From: Sphaerosporella brunnea
Lineage: Eukaryota; Ascomycota; Pezizomycetes; Pezizales; Pyronemataceae
DNA: 64,000 bases
Reading direction: 5' to 3'
Assembly: GCA_008704415.1 (NCBI GenBank)
Contig: VXIS01000021.1
Span: 1-64,000, forward strand
Positions 54,207 through 64,000 of this stretch are shown piece by piece; within the stretch, counting starts at the first letter, position 1, and each line of letters begins with the position of its first letter. The position numbers and the translations under genes were made by a program. A model generated the notes under the pieces. That model was not told the origin of the DNA and made no database searches. It saw nothing but the letters and a program-made list of their open reading frames with translations.

Positions 54207-56351
54207 CTATATATTTTGAAGACGCGGGAACCGTACCATCCGCACAACGAGCGTGCATACTTTGTCGCCTAAGGCGGTGGCGTTTTCGGCCTGGATTGGC
54301 GTTCTAAAGGCGGCACGTTCCCGGGCTATCTTGTCTCCATGGTCAGTAGAGTCGACGGCGGACACAGAGCTGGCGGTCGAGATGCTGGAGTCGGAGTCAG
54401 AGGTCGAGCTCTCGGTATCCGAATCGGAGTCGGAGTCAGAGGTCGAACTCTCGGTATCCGGATCGGCGTCGGCTCCTGCACCCAACCACTGGCACGTAAT
54501 GTCAGCGGGAATGTCGGTGACCTTTTGCGCGGTCTCGTCCTGGCAATGGAGAGCTTTGCCCCCAGCCGACATTCCATCGGTGACAATCTCTGAGACATTC
54601 TCCGACTTCGTGTCGTCGCAAACAACGACGGGAGCTTCACCCTCAGGAGGGTCATAGTATTTGGTTTCCGGCAGTTCGCCCTCGGCACGCAAACACCGCA
54701 ACACGCACTGCTCCCAGTGCCATCGCCAGATGGGCTCCGGGGGAAACTGGTTCGTGTCACCTCGGTTGATCTTCCTGCCATGGAACGAGACCAGCTCCGC
54801 AACCGGAATGAAAACCACGACTCGCCAGGTCTTTGGGTTCACGCTCCAGAAGAACCGATCAAACATGATGTGGAGATCAGCGCGCAGCATGATGCCGTTC
54901 TCGAGCACGTTCTGATCAATTGCCGCGTACCCGATGCGTAACAGCCTGCGGGACTTCCGAATGCCTGCGACGAATTGTGGTTTCCAGAGATCGGGGCGGC
55001 CGAGCGGAATGATATGGGCGGCTTCAATTGCCGGTCCGCAAAGCATCTCTTTGCGCTTATCGACGTGCGGCGGGTGGTTGTTGGAGCCGGTGAGGATGCA
55101 AGCACGGTCGCGCTTCTCAATGGCGATGCGGAATGCGGCGGTGCGCGGGGTTGCACGAACCTCTGGACGCCCTTTGGTGTTCAGGTGGTGTAACTCTTCG
55201 TCGGTGAATTCGCGTGCGTACATGTGGTTCTCCATCATTGCCAGCCGTACGTCGGTGCGCATCTGATGATCCTTGATGTCAGCAACATCCGTCTTCACAG
55301 TGTCCATCTGGTCTGCAAGATCGTTTATTCGGTTGTTTAATCCGGTCTCCAAGTCATCGATTCGGCTGTTTATTCTTGTCTCCATGCTCTCAATCAACGG
55401 AGTAAATACTTTGGCCATCGCGGCTTCCATTGCACTGAATTCGGTCTGTGCCGGCTCCTGCGGCAGGGCACTGGCGGATGATCCAGAAGGCGCAGTAGGT
55501 CGTCTTACGAGTGACCTAGGTTTTTTAGGACTCTTTCGCGGCGATCCTTGCATGCTCTTTCGACGCTTGACCGGCGAGGCGGGACGGCCAGATCTTCCAC
55601 GAACCGCAGTCGCTGAGACGGCATCACCAGCAAAAGTCGTGGCAGGAGTGGTAGTTGTCGTGGCAGGATCCTGCTTTCTCTTTGGATCCTCAATCGAAAC
55701 CAATGACGAACTCATCAGGCCAGTCAGGCAGTCGCAACAGGGGGGCACGGCGTCTCCGGTCCAGTGATGGGTAGCGACGCCGTCTTGCCACACCAATTCC
55801 TGGCAAGAAGGCGACTGGGGGTCCTCGCAGTGCTCGATGTAGTAATATACGCCGGGCATCACGGGTTCGGTGCATTCGGGGGAGAAAAACGTGGCGACCC
55901 CCTCGCAGTCCAGTTGTGCAAGCACTACGCGGAACTGGTCATCTTCGCCCTGCGACTCCCATTCCTCGGGCAACATGAAGGCGATGCCCAACATGTCGAA
56001 AAGCATGTCGAAGGTGATCATGTATGGCTCGTCCGAGTCAGCCTCTGCGTGCTGATAAAAACCGGTGCACTGCGCCTCGTCGGTTTCGGTAGCGAAGCGC
56101 GTCACGATGGACACGTTGCGGTCCGACCAGAAATGCGAGTAGCGATAGGCAGCGGGTTCCGGGATTATCATGAGTGGGTTTTCGCTCGCGGCAGGGTTCG
56201 CGTTGTCCGAGCTCGAAGGCGTATCTCCGGCAACCACATCGCGGGCATCAGGGACGCTGTCCGTCGGAGCGAGAGACGGCATATATAACGCACGTGATAC
56301 ACGTTGAGTGGGGGCGCGGTCGCGACCATGGGGTTGCGCTCGCGGAGGCAT
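54207..56351 (-). CDS. HNH nuclease domain protein (714 aa)
   Basis: Intact long frame with start GCAGAAATGCCTCC. Residues 60-220 form a Cys-containing N-terminal domain of unknown type. Residues 245-295 are basic and Ser/Pro-rich (VKRRKSMQGSPRKSPKKPRS). Residues 305-375 are a coiled coil (RINSRIDDLETGLNNRINDL). Residues 410-510 are an HNH_2-type nuclease: RDRACILTG, EAAHIIPLG (His446), ENGIMLRADLHIMFD (Asn485, His494). An acidic Ser/Asp tail covers 630-660. The enzyme class implies metal-dependent DNA cleavage; the target is unknown. Alternatively a GTATGC donor at 54260 and an AAAG acceptor at 54190-54189 (72-nt intron with a CTGAC branch) would replace the last 20 or so residues by 27 codons ending at 54105. 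Confidence 0.85.
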   Translation of the reverse strand: MPPRAQPHGRDRAPTQRVSRALYMPSLAPTDSVPDARDVVAGDTPSSSDNANPAASENPLMIIPEPAAYRYSHFWSDRNVSIVTRFATETDEAQCTGFYQHAEADSDEPYMITFDMLFDMLGIAFMLPEEWESQGEDDQFRVVLAQLDCEGVATFFSPECTEPVMPGVYYYIEHCEDPQSPSCQELVWQDGVATHHWTGDAVPPCCDCLTGLMSSSLVSIEDPKRKQDPATTTTTPATTFAGDAVSATAVRGRSGRPASPVKRRKSMQGSPRKSPKKPRSLVRRPTAPSGSSASALPQEPAQTEFSAMEAAMAKVFTPLIESMETRINSRIDDLETGLNNRINDLADQMDTVKTDVADIKDHQMRTDVRLAMMENHMYAREFTDEELHHLNTKGRPEVRATPRTAAFRIAIEKRDRACILTGSNNHPPHVDKRKEMLCGPAIEAAHIIPLGRPDLWKPQFVAGIRKSRRLLRIGYAAIDQNVLENGIMLRADLHIMFDRFFWSVNPKTWRVVVFIPVAELVSFHGRKINRGDTNQFPPEPIWRWHWEQCVLRCLRAEGELPETKYYDPPEGEAPVVVCDDTKSENVSEIVTDGMSAGGKALHCQDETAQKVTDIPADITCQWLGAGADADPDTESSTSDSDSDSDTESSTSDSDSSISTASSVSAVDSTDHGDKIARERAAFRTPIQAENATALGDKVCTLVVRMVRFPRLQNI

Positions 56352-58560
56352 TTCTGCGCCGGGGAGGTGTCAGCAGCTACAACCGTAAGCGCGGCCAAAG
56401 GGACATACGGACTCTGGTGTCTGTACGCTGGAAAGGCGGGGCGATAGTGAATTGAATTGGAATAGTGGATGGGATTGTAATATGGTGGTGGTTGGGTGGG
56501 GGGCGGTTGAGATGTGCGCCGAGGTTTGGTAGTCTTCGGCGTTATTGAGGCGAGGTTTGGTAGTCTTCGGGCTTTAGTGGTGCGGGGCGGGGAGGTTGTC
56601 GCGTTTGCGCGCGTACTGAATCAACCTTACCCTAATTCACGATTTGCAACGCCTCGCGAGCACACAGAGTGATATTGAATTGATCGCGTAGAAGGGTCCG
56701 TGATCTGAATGTTGTTCTATGAACAACAACGCGCGATACATCGGCAGATTCAAGCATGGCTCCGCACGTCCGGAGAGGTTAATGGAGAAAGTCTCAACAG
56801 CTCCAGAAACACTGATTATTGCAGTCTTTTCATATCGCCCAGGGCGGACGCTTTCGCTGCGCTGCTCCCCAGAGTCATCAAAAACCGGCGTCATCGTTCA
56901 CAGACCACCGCGGAGTATGACGATCATATTTTCTGGAGTGATAGGCGAAGCCCCTTGCTGACGAGTGAGAACTTTGGCGCGCAGTTGGGTTTGAGTGACA
57001 TATGGTGACTGGAACAACTCGCTGGCTGATGGCAAAGAAATCAAGTCAATGTGCAACGGTGAATCCAAAGTGCGCGGAGAAAGCTACCTCATCGCCGCTT
57101 CTAGAACTACGGTGGTAGATACGCTGGAGCAGGAGACGTGGGTGCGGAGGAGCAGGTATCCGCGGTAGTAGTCTGATGAGTGCAGGTCAGAAATCGCCGG
57201 GACGTTTTTGGCCAGCATTGGCAACTCTCATAAATCTTTTTCACACTAACGCTGTACCGCACAAAACTTCTTGTAACCCGGAAATTTTGTTATATATAAC
57301 CTCAATGCTTGCGCCACAGTATGCACACGTCAATCTTTCAACGCCGGCTGTGGTATTCATCGCAATTCATGGTGGCACTGCTATAATGGGTTGCGAAGCC
57401 GACAATTCATGGATCTCAGTTTTGATGGAAGATGTCTTGTCTTCTTGCCTCCATTTTGCTATGGTGCCATATGTAGTAGCCGCCCAGAAGTTCCCAAAGA
57501 TGCACCCACGGACGACGTAGAGTTATGGAAACCGCCAAGAAGGTAATGATAGTGACAATCAGTCGCCCTGGGCCTGAAAAATGACGGTCCTTTCATTCGG
57601 ATTCTAGTTTAGGTCTGAACTGGTGGCAATGGACAGATCCCAGTCCAGGCGGGGGGCGTGGTGACCATGGAGAAGGCTAGTATTGGGGGGATCAATGTGC
57701 GGCAGACCTATCCGCGGTTGCGGCAGACCGTCTCTGTTTTGTTTTGTATTTTTTTGTTTTAAATCATACCGCGTACACAAGGGTGTTAGCCGGAGTCCTA
57801 TCTTGCGAATCGGAGTGAAGCCGAAGGCCTATGCCGGACATACGAAACCTGGTATCCCGTCCCACGGTCTTACCCGTCTGTTGGGGCTCCCCTTACTGCG
57901 GGAGACAGTGCGGGTGTTTCAAATTGCTTCCATAGACCCCCCGAGTGCTTGTCAGTGAGGAAATCGCGATGACAACCCTCCCGACCGGATTGAATGTAGA
58001 CGTCACTTAATCTTGACATTTCAACCGCAGCCACTATGGTTGGGGGGGGCTGTGGCACTCCCCGCCTGTCCCAGGCTGGGAAGCCTGAAACCCAAGTTTT
58101 TCGGGACATGATCTGCCGGAACCGTGTCCTGACAGGATGTCGCTAGGTACAGAGTGATCAACAGTGAGGCACTATTCAGTTCCGACTGTTCGCCTACCCG
58201 GCGCGCCGACTTGGTTCTCAGCATTCCGACTGCCACCATCAGCCGATGCCTTTCCAAGCGATCATCTTTCATCGTTTGCGCAAGAGAATCACTCGGAGAA
58301 AGAGGGCAATAAGCGGCGCGTTGTCATCCCGCCTGGTAATGTCTAAGATGCCCTGCCTATGCCCGGATTGGTAGCTGGTCCCCCTATTCTTCGTGGAAAT
58401 GTTCAGCATGCACTGCCTCCCCGCGGATTGGTGCACCGCACCGCAGTTTGGGGAGCGCCAGCGGAACAAGCACATGCGCACCGTAGGTCACCCCAGCATG
58501 GAGGCAGGACTTTGCTGATTGCGGCGATAGCATCACCGCAACTATTACTGCGCACTCGCC
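56352..58560. other. Unannotated region right of the HNH gene
   Basis: A repeated GAGGTTTGGTAGTCTTCGG at about 56523 and 56552 lies upstream of the HNH gene and could be regulatory. Frames at 56709-57008, 57176-57520 and 57683-57958 have no recognisable domain. Confidence 0.35.
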
Positions 58561-58569
58561 AGGCGATGC

Positions 58570-58690
58570 TACACTGTGGCGGAGGAGGAGAAGGACTCTG
58601 AGGATAAGGAGGAGGATGAGGGGGGGCAGGAGGAATGACGTGGATTTTCGGACGCGGGAGGAGGCGGAGGAGGAGGATCCTGATTAGGAG
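58570..58690. repeat. GGAGGA-rich tract
   Basis: Purine-rich GGAGGAGGA and GGAGGCGGAGG runs. No gene supported across it. Confidence 0.7.
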
Positions 58691-59028
58691 GCGACCGAAA
58701 ATGACACCGATGCCACCCACGATCACCCGCGGCGAGACGGAGTTCCACCCAGGCGGTCAAACTGGGCACAGGCCGGCGAACGCAAGGTGAACCCCGGAGA
58801 CCCCAACAAGCAACGGCGGAGGAGAGAAGAAGCCTCAGCTCCGTGCCTTCAATATATCACATCTACCGACCTTCTTAGTAGCCACTAAGAACGCGCGAGG
58901 ACGTGGTGGCGGATTTCGACGACGAACTGCATGCGCCGCCACTCCCACCGAGTCCTCACGCGCTCCGGCCACCTCCTGCCGTCGAGGATTTCCATTTCTC
59001 AGACTATTAAGACCCACAGGATCCGCCG

Positions 59029-59454
59029 ATGCCGCGCCGCCACCAGAAGCTGGGCCCCAAGACCCCGATCCGCAAACGGCCCTATGAATCCCCGAAGCCT
59101 CGTCATACGGGAGGCCATTACTCTGACGAGGACGAGGTGCACACCACGCCGCAGGGCACACGCCGCCAGACCCGCCGGCGAGTAGCGCTTAAGATGCCGA
59201 CGCCACGCCGCGAGCCTATGCTCGGAACGCGCGAGAACCCCTGGGACCTGTGCACCCCGCCGGCGAAAGTTAAAGTAGAACCGTTGACGCCACAGTTTGC
59301 GTTCAACAGCACTCCAGGTGAGGCTTATTGGCTCTTGCTACACGCTACAATGCGAACCGGCAAACACAGCCTATTTACGGAACTTAGGGGTTCCAGAGAC
59401 ATGTACGGATCCCGGGTCCCGAAAATGCCAATCCTCGCAAGGTCCCCAAGCTGA
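59029..59454 (+). CDS. Hypothetical basic protein, probably a first exon
   Basis: MPRRHQKLGPKTPIRKRPYE begins a Lys/Arg/Pro-rich, probably DNA- or RNA-binding protein (DEDEVHTTPQGTRRQTRRRV, ENPWDLCTPPAKVKVEPLTP). Coding character fades after PGEAYW near 59317, where a GTGAGG donor occurs. Downstream, another frame (about 59391-59612) reads HVRIPGPENANPRKVPKLRD and LSRLATGNQQAGLTALPPLL and looks coding, but no acceptor I tried joins it in phase, so a frameshift is possible. Family unknown. Confidence 0.45.
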   Translation: MPRRHQKLGPKTPIRKRPYESPKPRHTGGHYSDEDEVHTTPQGTRRQTRRRVALKMPTPRREPMLGTRENPWDLCTPPAKVKVEPLTPQFAFNSTPGEAYWLLLHATMRTGKHSLFTELRGSRDMYGSRVPKMPILARSPS

Positions 59455-59592
59455 GGGACGAAACCAGTGATTGCGACCGGGTGCGCCTCTCCCGACTGGC
59501 GACAGGCAACCAGCAGGCCGGACTCACAGCCTTACCACCACTGCTTCGACAATGGCAACATGCCAGACCTGACCTGGTGCACCACCACTACC

Positions 59593-59800
59593 GGGGATAT
59601 GGTCCCCACGGGTGACATCGAATATGATGAAAATGGAGTTGAAAAGCTCCACAACTACGGGTATGATTGGCAACACCGACGAAAAGCCCCAAAACTACGG
59701 GTACAATGGCCCAGGGTGACATCGATCAAGATAAAACTGGAGTTGAAAACCCCCACAACCACGGGTGTGATCCTCAATGGCGACATTGAGGAAGACAACA
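59593..59800 (+). repeat. Degenerate coding tandem repeat
   Basis: Units of roughly 75-110 bp share GGGTGACATCGA, GGAGTTGAAAA and CACAACYACGGGT. In the right frames they give GDIEYDENGVEK and GDIDQDKTGVEN, so an ancestral peptide repeat has lost its frame. Confidence 0.6.
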
Positions 59801-59999
59801 ATGACGCCGCCAATGACCCTCACCATCTGCACCCGATCGCCGCCTCCGACGATCACCGCCAATGACCAACCTCGGTTGCGTGAGCAAGGGTGGCTTCGAG
59901 GCAGGGCTTTTCGCTGCTATGTTTTGGGCCGGATAAATTTGCTACTTTGTGAGAGTCAAATCAGGGCAGAAAAAAACAAAAGGAATGACCGGCCGTGAG

Positions 60000-60655
60000 G
60001 CGGCGGAGATGTGACGATGTACCTTCTTTAAAGTTCATGCTATTCCCGTAGCTCAATTGCGCGGCGCCATATTAAGGCCGCGGCAATGCAATGGCTACTT
60101 GACCACTCGCCTCCATCCGAACCTTTCAAGTGATAGTCCCGCTCCCTTCGATTTTTGCCCCAATATGCCGACTCTCCGCTTTGAGTCCCTCGACGTGGTG
60201 GTGATGTTCTTGATCCCGCCATGCGACCCTCATCATTTCTCAAACCTACTGCCGACACTGCCGGGAGCGTCGGTTCCCTTCCATGTAATTGAACCCATCT
60301 TGCCGCCTCCCGTAATCTGATCAGGTTATGAGCTCGGCGGTGGCGTAACAACTGCGATTCTCTGCTTTCCTATGATGATTATGCAGGCTGGACCTGAAGC
60401 GCATTCCTTCAGACTTGCAGTGTTATTGGTGTTACAGCCGTACAGCGGCATGTGCTGCACACCGTCCTGTAGACGTGCTATGAGCCACAAATGCTTGCTG
60501 ATGGTGCTATGAGCCACAAATGCTTGCTGATGCTTGGGCGCTGGCGCAACCATCTTCGCAGCTGAACTGAGACTGATGTGCCTTCAGGTTTCCGATGTGT
60601 GTCCGAAAACGGAAATCGATGTTTGGAGTTCCAGATCGTGGAGCGGGAGCAGTGC
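60000..60655. other. Unannotated region
   Basis: No gene supported. GAGCCACAAATGCTTGCTGATG is repeated at about 60481 and 60509. Confidence 0.4.
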
Positions 60656-60659
60656 CTAC

Positions 60660-61050
60660 GTGGTGAACCCGTTGACCCGTCCGAGTGATCAGCCCCGTCC
60701 ATCGCATCCCCGTCCACCGAGTGATCCACCCTTTGACCCGTCCGAGTAATCAACCCCGTCCCCGCCACGTTCGCGTGATCAACCCCGGCAATCGCATCCC
60801 CGTCCACCGAGTGATCAACCCGTTGACCCGTCCGAGTGATCAACCCCGTCCATCGCATCCCCGTCCACCGAGTGATCAACCCTTTGACCCGTCCGAGTGA
60901 TGAGCCCCGTCCCCGCCACGTTGGAGTGATCAACCCCGTGCATCGCAGCCCCGTCCTCCGAGTGATCAACCTAGGACGTCTCAGCCCCGCCTGAGTGATC
61001 GGCCCTGTCCCTCGCAGCCAGGTACAAGTCATCAACCCCGTCCATCGCAC
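60660..61050. repeat. GC-rich CCCCGTCC/GTGATCAACC minisatellite, small array
   Basis: Same unit family as 25850-27400, with CCGTCCACCGAGTGATCAAC and TTTGACCCGTCCGAGTGAT. It abuts a hAT-like end at 61052. Confidence 0.9.
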
Positions 61051-61051
61051 C

Positions 61052-61600
61052 CAGGGCTGTGAAAAGCCCGGCCAGTCCTGCTTTGGGCGCGGCCTGAACC
61101 GGACTGATTGAAACGAGCTTTTGAAACCACGGCCCGTTTGGACCAGGCTTTTTGGATCGAGACACAGGCGCCCACCGGCACCCGCCAGGCCCAAAAGTAC
61201 CCGGCACCAGGCGGGCCTGCCAAGCTCCATAGGTTTTGAAATCTTTGGATTTGTGAGCATAACTTACAGCATATTCTTCTGCCTCTCTTCCGACATGTAT
61301 TTTCTGGGTTAAAGTGCGTCGAACCTCCGAGATATGTGTGTAAAACCTCAGCATTTCCGCTCCGCAGTATTCCGACTGTCATCCCAGTTGTTTTTGGGGC
61401 GGCGGAACGAGCACCGAACAATTAGCGCTTTTGGTGGCCCCGCGTTCGGCACAATGACCGACCCGGCCTCAATTCACGATACCGGGCACCGGCCGGCAGC
61501 GATCAGATATCCAGGTTTTTCTTATGCCGGCCAAACCTGTCAGGCTTGCCACATCACTGGCCCGACCTGACCCACTCCGTGGGGCTCCGTTTGACTTGGT
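61052..61600. mobile_element. GC-rich hAT-like element, inverted copy
   Basis: Starts CAGGGCTGTGAAAAGCCCGG. It carries the reverse complement of both blocks found at 46465-47077 (61052-61230 and about 61380-61600), with different DNA between. The left end inserts exactly at the edge of the minisatellite. Confidence 0.55.
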
Positions 61601-63194
61601 GGCCGGCCGGACTATTGAGCGCGCTGTAACTGAGGCTGCACGCGCAAAAAAGGATGGCGTCAGGGCATTTTACAGCACCCAGTAATGAGTTGTTTACACT
61701 TTGATCTGGCTTTTAAGGGGATGTATTCTAATTGTTCTTGTCGCTACATACAGTGACTTCAATGGACGCTCTTCCTATACCCACACTCGCTTGTACTCAA
61801 TCACACCCAATCTACCACCGATAGAACCACATTTGACAAGAACTGTAGAAAAGAGTCCGAGACCTGCCTTCCAGCTTGTAGCATCCTGTCAAGAAAACCT
61901 CGCGCATCTGCAGTTATTAAAGGTGATGGAAGGGAGGCTTCCCTTGCTGATATCTCATCACCGCAGTTAGAAGAGATGCTCGAGAGGAGGCGGAGGCTTA
62001 CCTTGCTTCGTTTTGCTGTTTGCTGCTTGCGGCCCGTCCTGCTGTGATTTCTCATCGCCGCAGTTAATAGGGATGGTAGAGCAGAGGCGGAGGCTTACCT
62101 TGATGCTTGCCGCCCGCTTTTCCGTGATTTCTCAACGAACGTGACGGGGCTCTGTTCGAGGTTCCAGATACTCTAGTTCCACGTTGTTACACCCGTTCAT
62201 AGTCGGATCCCTATGGAGTAATTCAGTGTCCATACTCCATATCTCAAAATACAGTGGGCTTGAGCCATCCAATTGTTTTACCCAAAGATCAGCACCACAG
62301 GGTGATACTAGCACGGGACTGCATTCCGGGGTGACGTACTCGGGTACAGCGTTACGTCGGGTGCTCCCCGAACAAACAGCAACTGGCAACGCCACTACGA
62401 TTGCTGCTAGAACTTTGTGAAGCTGGGGGTGGCATTGTAGGCCTCCCTAGAGCCTTTTTGAGTGTTTTGAAGAAAAAATACTGACTTCTTCGTGAACGAC
62501 AAAGGTCTTGGCCTTGTTTGGTTGTATGGAGGAAAGAAGTCGGGTGCTCTTTGCATGTGTGTAACGGCGCCCGAATTACCCTTGTACCCTAGTACATGGT
62601 ATAGGTTTGATATCCGTACAGATCATGAACAGCCTCGGCACCTGAATCTGCACCCCCCGGGGCGTGATGGTCACTCCGAATGTTTGTATCGTCTCCAGCC
62701 GTACCTTCAACCTCTGGCTCAGTATAAGGCTCCGTGCCAGAATCGTAGTCTTCAACGGCGTCCACCCCCAACTTGCTCGCAAAAAATGATTCTTCTTTGA
62801 CGGAGAAAGACAATGTAAAGTGAGCTCCTCCGCCACCTGGGTGTGTGGCTTCCACCTGCTTCATAAAGGTATCTCGACGCAGGAAGTAACGCGAGGTCTT
62901 TGAACTTTAAGCATCCTACCTACGCCATTATCCACTCATTGTTTGTAAAACACCTGCAGCGGATTGTCCTCTTCGTCAGCAGATCTGGAGCAGCCGCCCG
63001 CTGGCCCCACTGCTGCCACGGACCACCGACACGATCAATTTGTTGTACTGGGACGCAGTTGGGGGAGGTGAGAATTTGATGGGGGTCGGGTAGGTTGAGA
63101 TCCGGGTTGATGCGGTCAGATAGCTAATAAAAGGTACGTCCGCGGACAAAATTCTACGTAAAAGCTCAAACCCAGCTTGAGACAGACCTACCAT
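61601..63194. other. Unannotated region with one tandem duplication
   Basis: A minus-strand frame (about 61830-62000) with PLITADARGFLDRMLQAGRQ could be an exon, but no family is recognised. The remaining frames are short. Confidence 0.35.
61953..62130. repeat. Tandem duplication of about 97 bp
   Basis: TCTCATCRCCGCAGTTA, AGGCGGAGGCTTACCTTG and TGCTTGCSGCCCGYY recur in order. In the minus sense CAAGGTAAGCC is a consensus splice donor present in both units. Confidence 0.75.
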
Positions 63195-63262
63195 CGTTTA
63201 AGCCAGCTCGTGGCCGGATCGAGTCGGCTCTAGCTCGCGGCTCGAGCTTTTGACTCGCGCCG
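63195..63262. repeat. AGCTCGAGC-type repeat
   Basis: GGCTCTAGCTCGCGGCTCGAGC and neighbouring sequence resemble the insertion at 53011-53133. Confidence 0.55.
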
Positions 63263-63526
63263 GCTCGGCTCTTGTCCATCACAAAAACTGACGGCTGCCG
63301 GAGATTGGGTATAGGCTTGGGTCGATCGTCTTTTCCGGTGTTTCCCACATGGTGTACAAGGAGTCGGGGGTATCTTGTCGGTGTTTTCTTTCTCAGGTAC
63401 CAGCGATTCAGGGCCCGAGTCTTCAACGCATTTACTATTGAATGCATGGACATCCTGGTCGTGCATGACCGCGTACCTGTCCAGGGTGGACATCTCTGTG
63501 GACTCCGTATAGAGACATGTTCGAGC
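63263..63526 (-). pseudogene. Gene fragment between two repeats
   Basis: Reads LARTCLYTESTEMSTLDRYA, KCVEDSGPESLVPEKENTDK and PPTPCTPCGKHRKRR on the minus strand with natural composition. The frame enters a hAT-like end on its 5' side (63527) and an AGCTCGAGC repeat on its 3' side, so both ends are cut. Family unknown. Confidence 0.4.
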
Positions 63527-63997
63527 CAGGGCTGCCAATCGACGGGCCGGCCCGTGTGGCAGAAGCGGCTCCACAATGTCGGTCACGCCGGGCGTGCACA
63601 TGGCCGCTCGGATAGGTTGCTGGCGACCCTCTACAGGTCTGGATATCCGATAGGTGCCTGGGGGTGCCGGTTATTCGGCGATTTCCTTGGTGCCGATAAT
63701 GGGGCAGCCTCCGAGCGCACCGAGTGAACAAAACCCCGGCATTTGAGCAATTGTAGATTGTTCGGGCCAATGGTGACCCCTTCTTGGGGTCCTTGTGTTC
63801 TTTAAACATGGTAGATAGTTCAGGTGCCTGGCGGGCCCCGCGGGCAGCCACCTGTCGCGCTCCATCCGGGGCCCGTGGGCAGCTAGATCTCGGTCCAAGA
63901 CGTCCGGTCCAAACGGGCCTCGATGGGAAATGCCCGTTGAATTCAAATGGTCCAGACCGCGCCGAAAGCCGGACTCGCCGGTCTGTTGGCAGCCCTG
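63527..63997. mobile_element. GC-rich hAT-like MITE with inverted ends
   Basis: Begins CAGGGCTGCCAATCGAC and ends, in reverse complement, CAGGGCTGCCAACAGAC, so 15 of 17 bases pair. The right part resembles the other GC-rich termini. Only three bases follow before the window ends, so the target duplication cannot be checked (left octamer GTTCGAGC). Confidence 0.7.
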
Positions 63998-64000
63998 ATT

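Noticed and set aside
54253..56455. Several plus-strand and alternative minus-strand frames
   Set aside because: Shadows of the 714-codon HNH frame.

Overview
The window looks like repeat-rich nuclear DNA of a filamentous fungus, most likely a basidiomycete. Supports for this are short GT-AG introns of about 47-76 nt with CTGAC-type branch sites, a fungal transposon mix (Ty1/copia, Ty3/gypsy, PIF/Harbinger, hAT, MITEs, a tRNA-derived SINE candidate), Pol III promoters and terminators, and no operon or Shine-Dalgarno organisation. There is no rRNA, no CRISPR array and no clear housekeeping gene. Only three coding regions read as intact: a two-exon gene with a Cys-rich C-terminus (37619-38781), a two-exon alanine-rich coiled-coil gene (43728-44865, minus) and an HNH nuclease gene (54207-56351, minus).

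Layout. Positions 1-7240: two roughly 1-kb direct repeats, each ending in an ATGATT-type minisatellite, bracket a decayed Ty3/gypsy fragment and a broken unknown gene. Positions 8480-13764: one complete but dead Ty1/copia element with two LTRs, a perfect 5-bp target duplication, a polypurine tract and a primer site matching the inside of initiator tRNA-Met. Positions 16709-20377: a nearly complete PIF/Harbinger element with its transposase and a divergent DNA-binding-like partner, followed by a hAT transposase tail at 20.7-21.3 kb. Positions 22.4-30.7 kb: two arrays of broken copies of the coiled-coil gene family, on either side of a GC-rich minisatellite. Positions 31.9-36.3 kb: a MITE, a hAT remnant and unknown open frames. 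Positions 41-51.7 kb: an intron-bearing tRNA-like gene, the intact coiled-coil gene, a second MITE, a copia scrap, a 188-bp tandem repeat, the SINE candidate and a hAT MITE with a perfect 8-bp target duplication. Positions 52.6-56.4 kb: a third copy of the gene-family leader, a hAT-like N-terminal exon and the HNH gene. Positions 58.5-64 kb: small frames, a second GC-rich minisatellite and several GC-rich hAT-like termini.

The most unusual signal is a short element of about 80-95 nt present nine times, four at 22.45-23.83 kb and five at 29.33-30.61 kb in the opposite orientation. Each copy folds into two or three hairpins ending in a T run. Most are followed by the same mini-exon and a splice-donor-like GTATGT, and they sit inside broken copies of the coiled-coil gene whose one intact copy (43.7-44.9 kb) lacks them. 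I could not assign this family to a known class.
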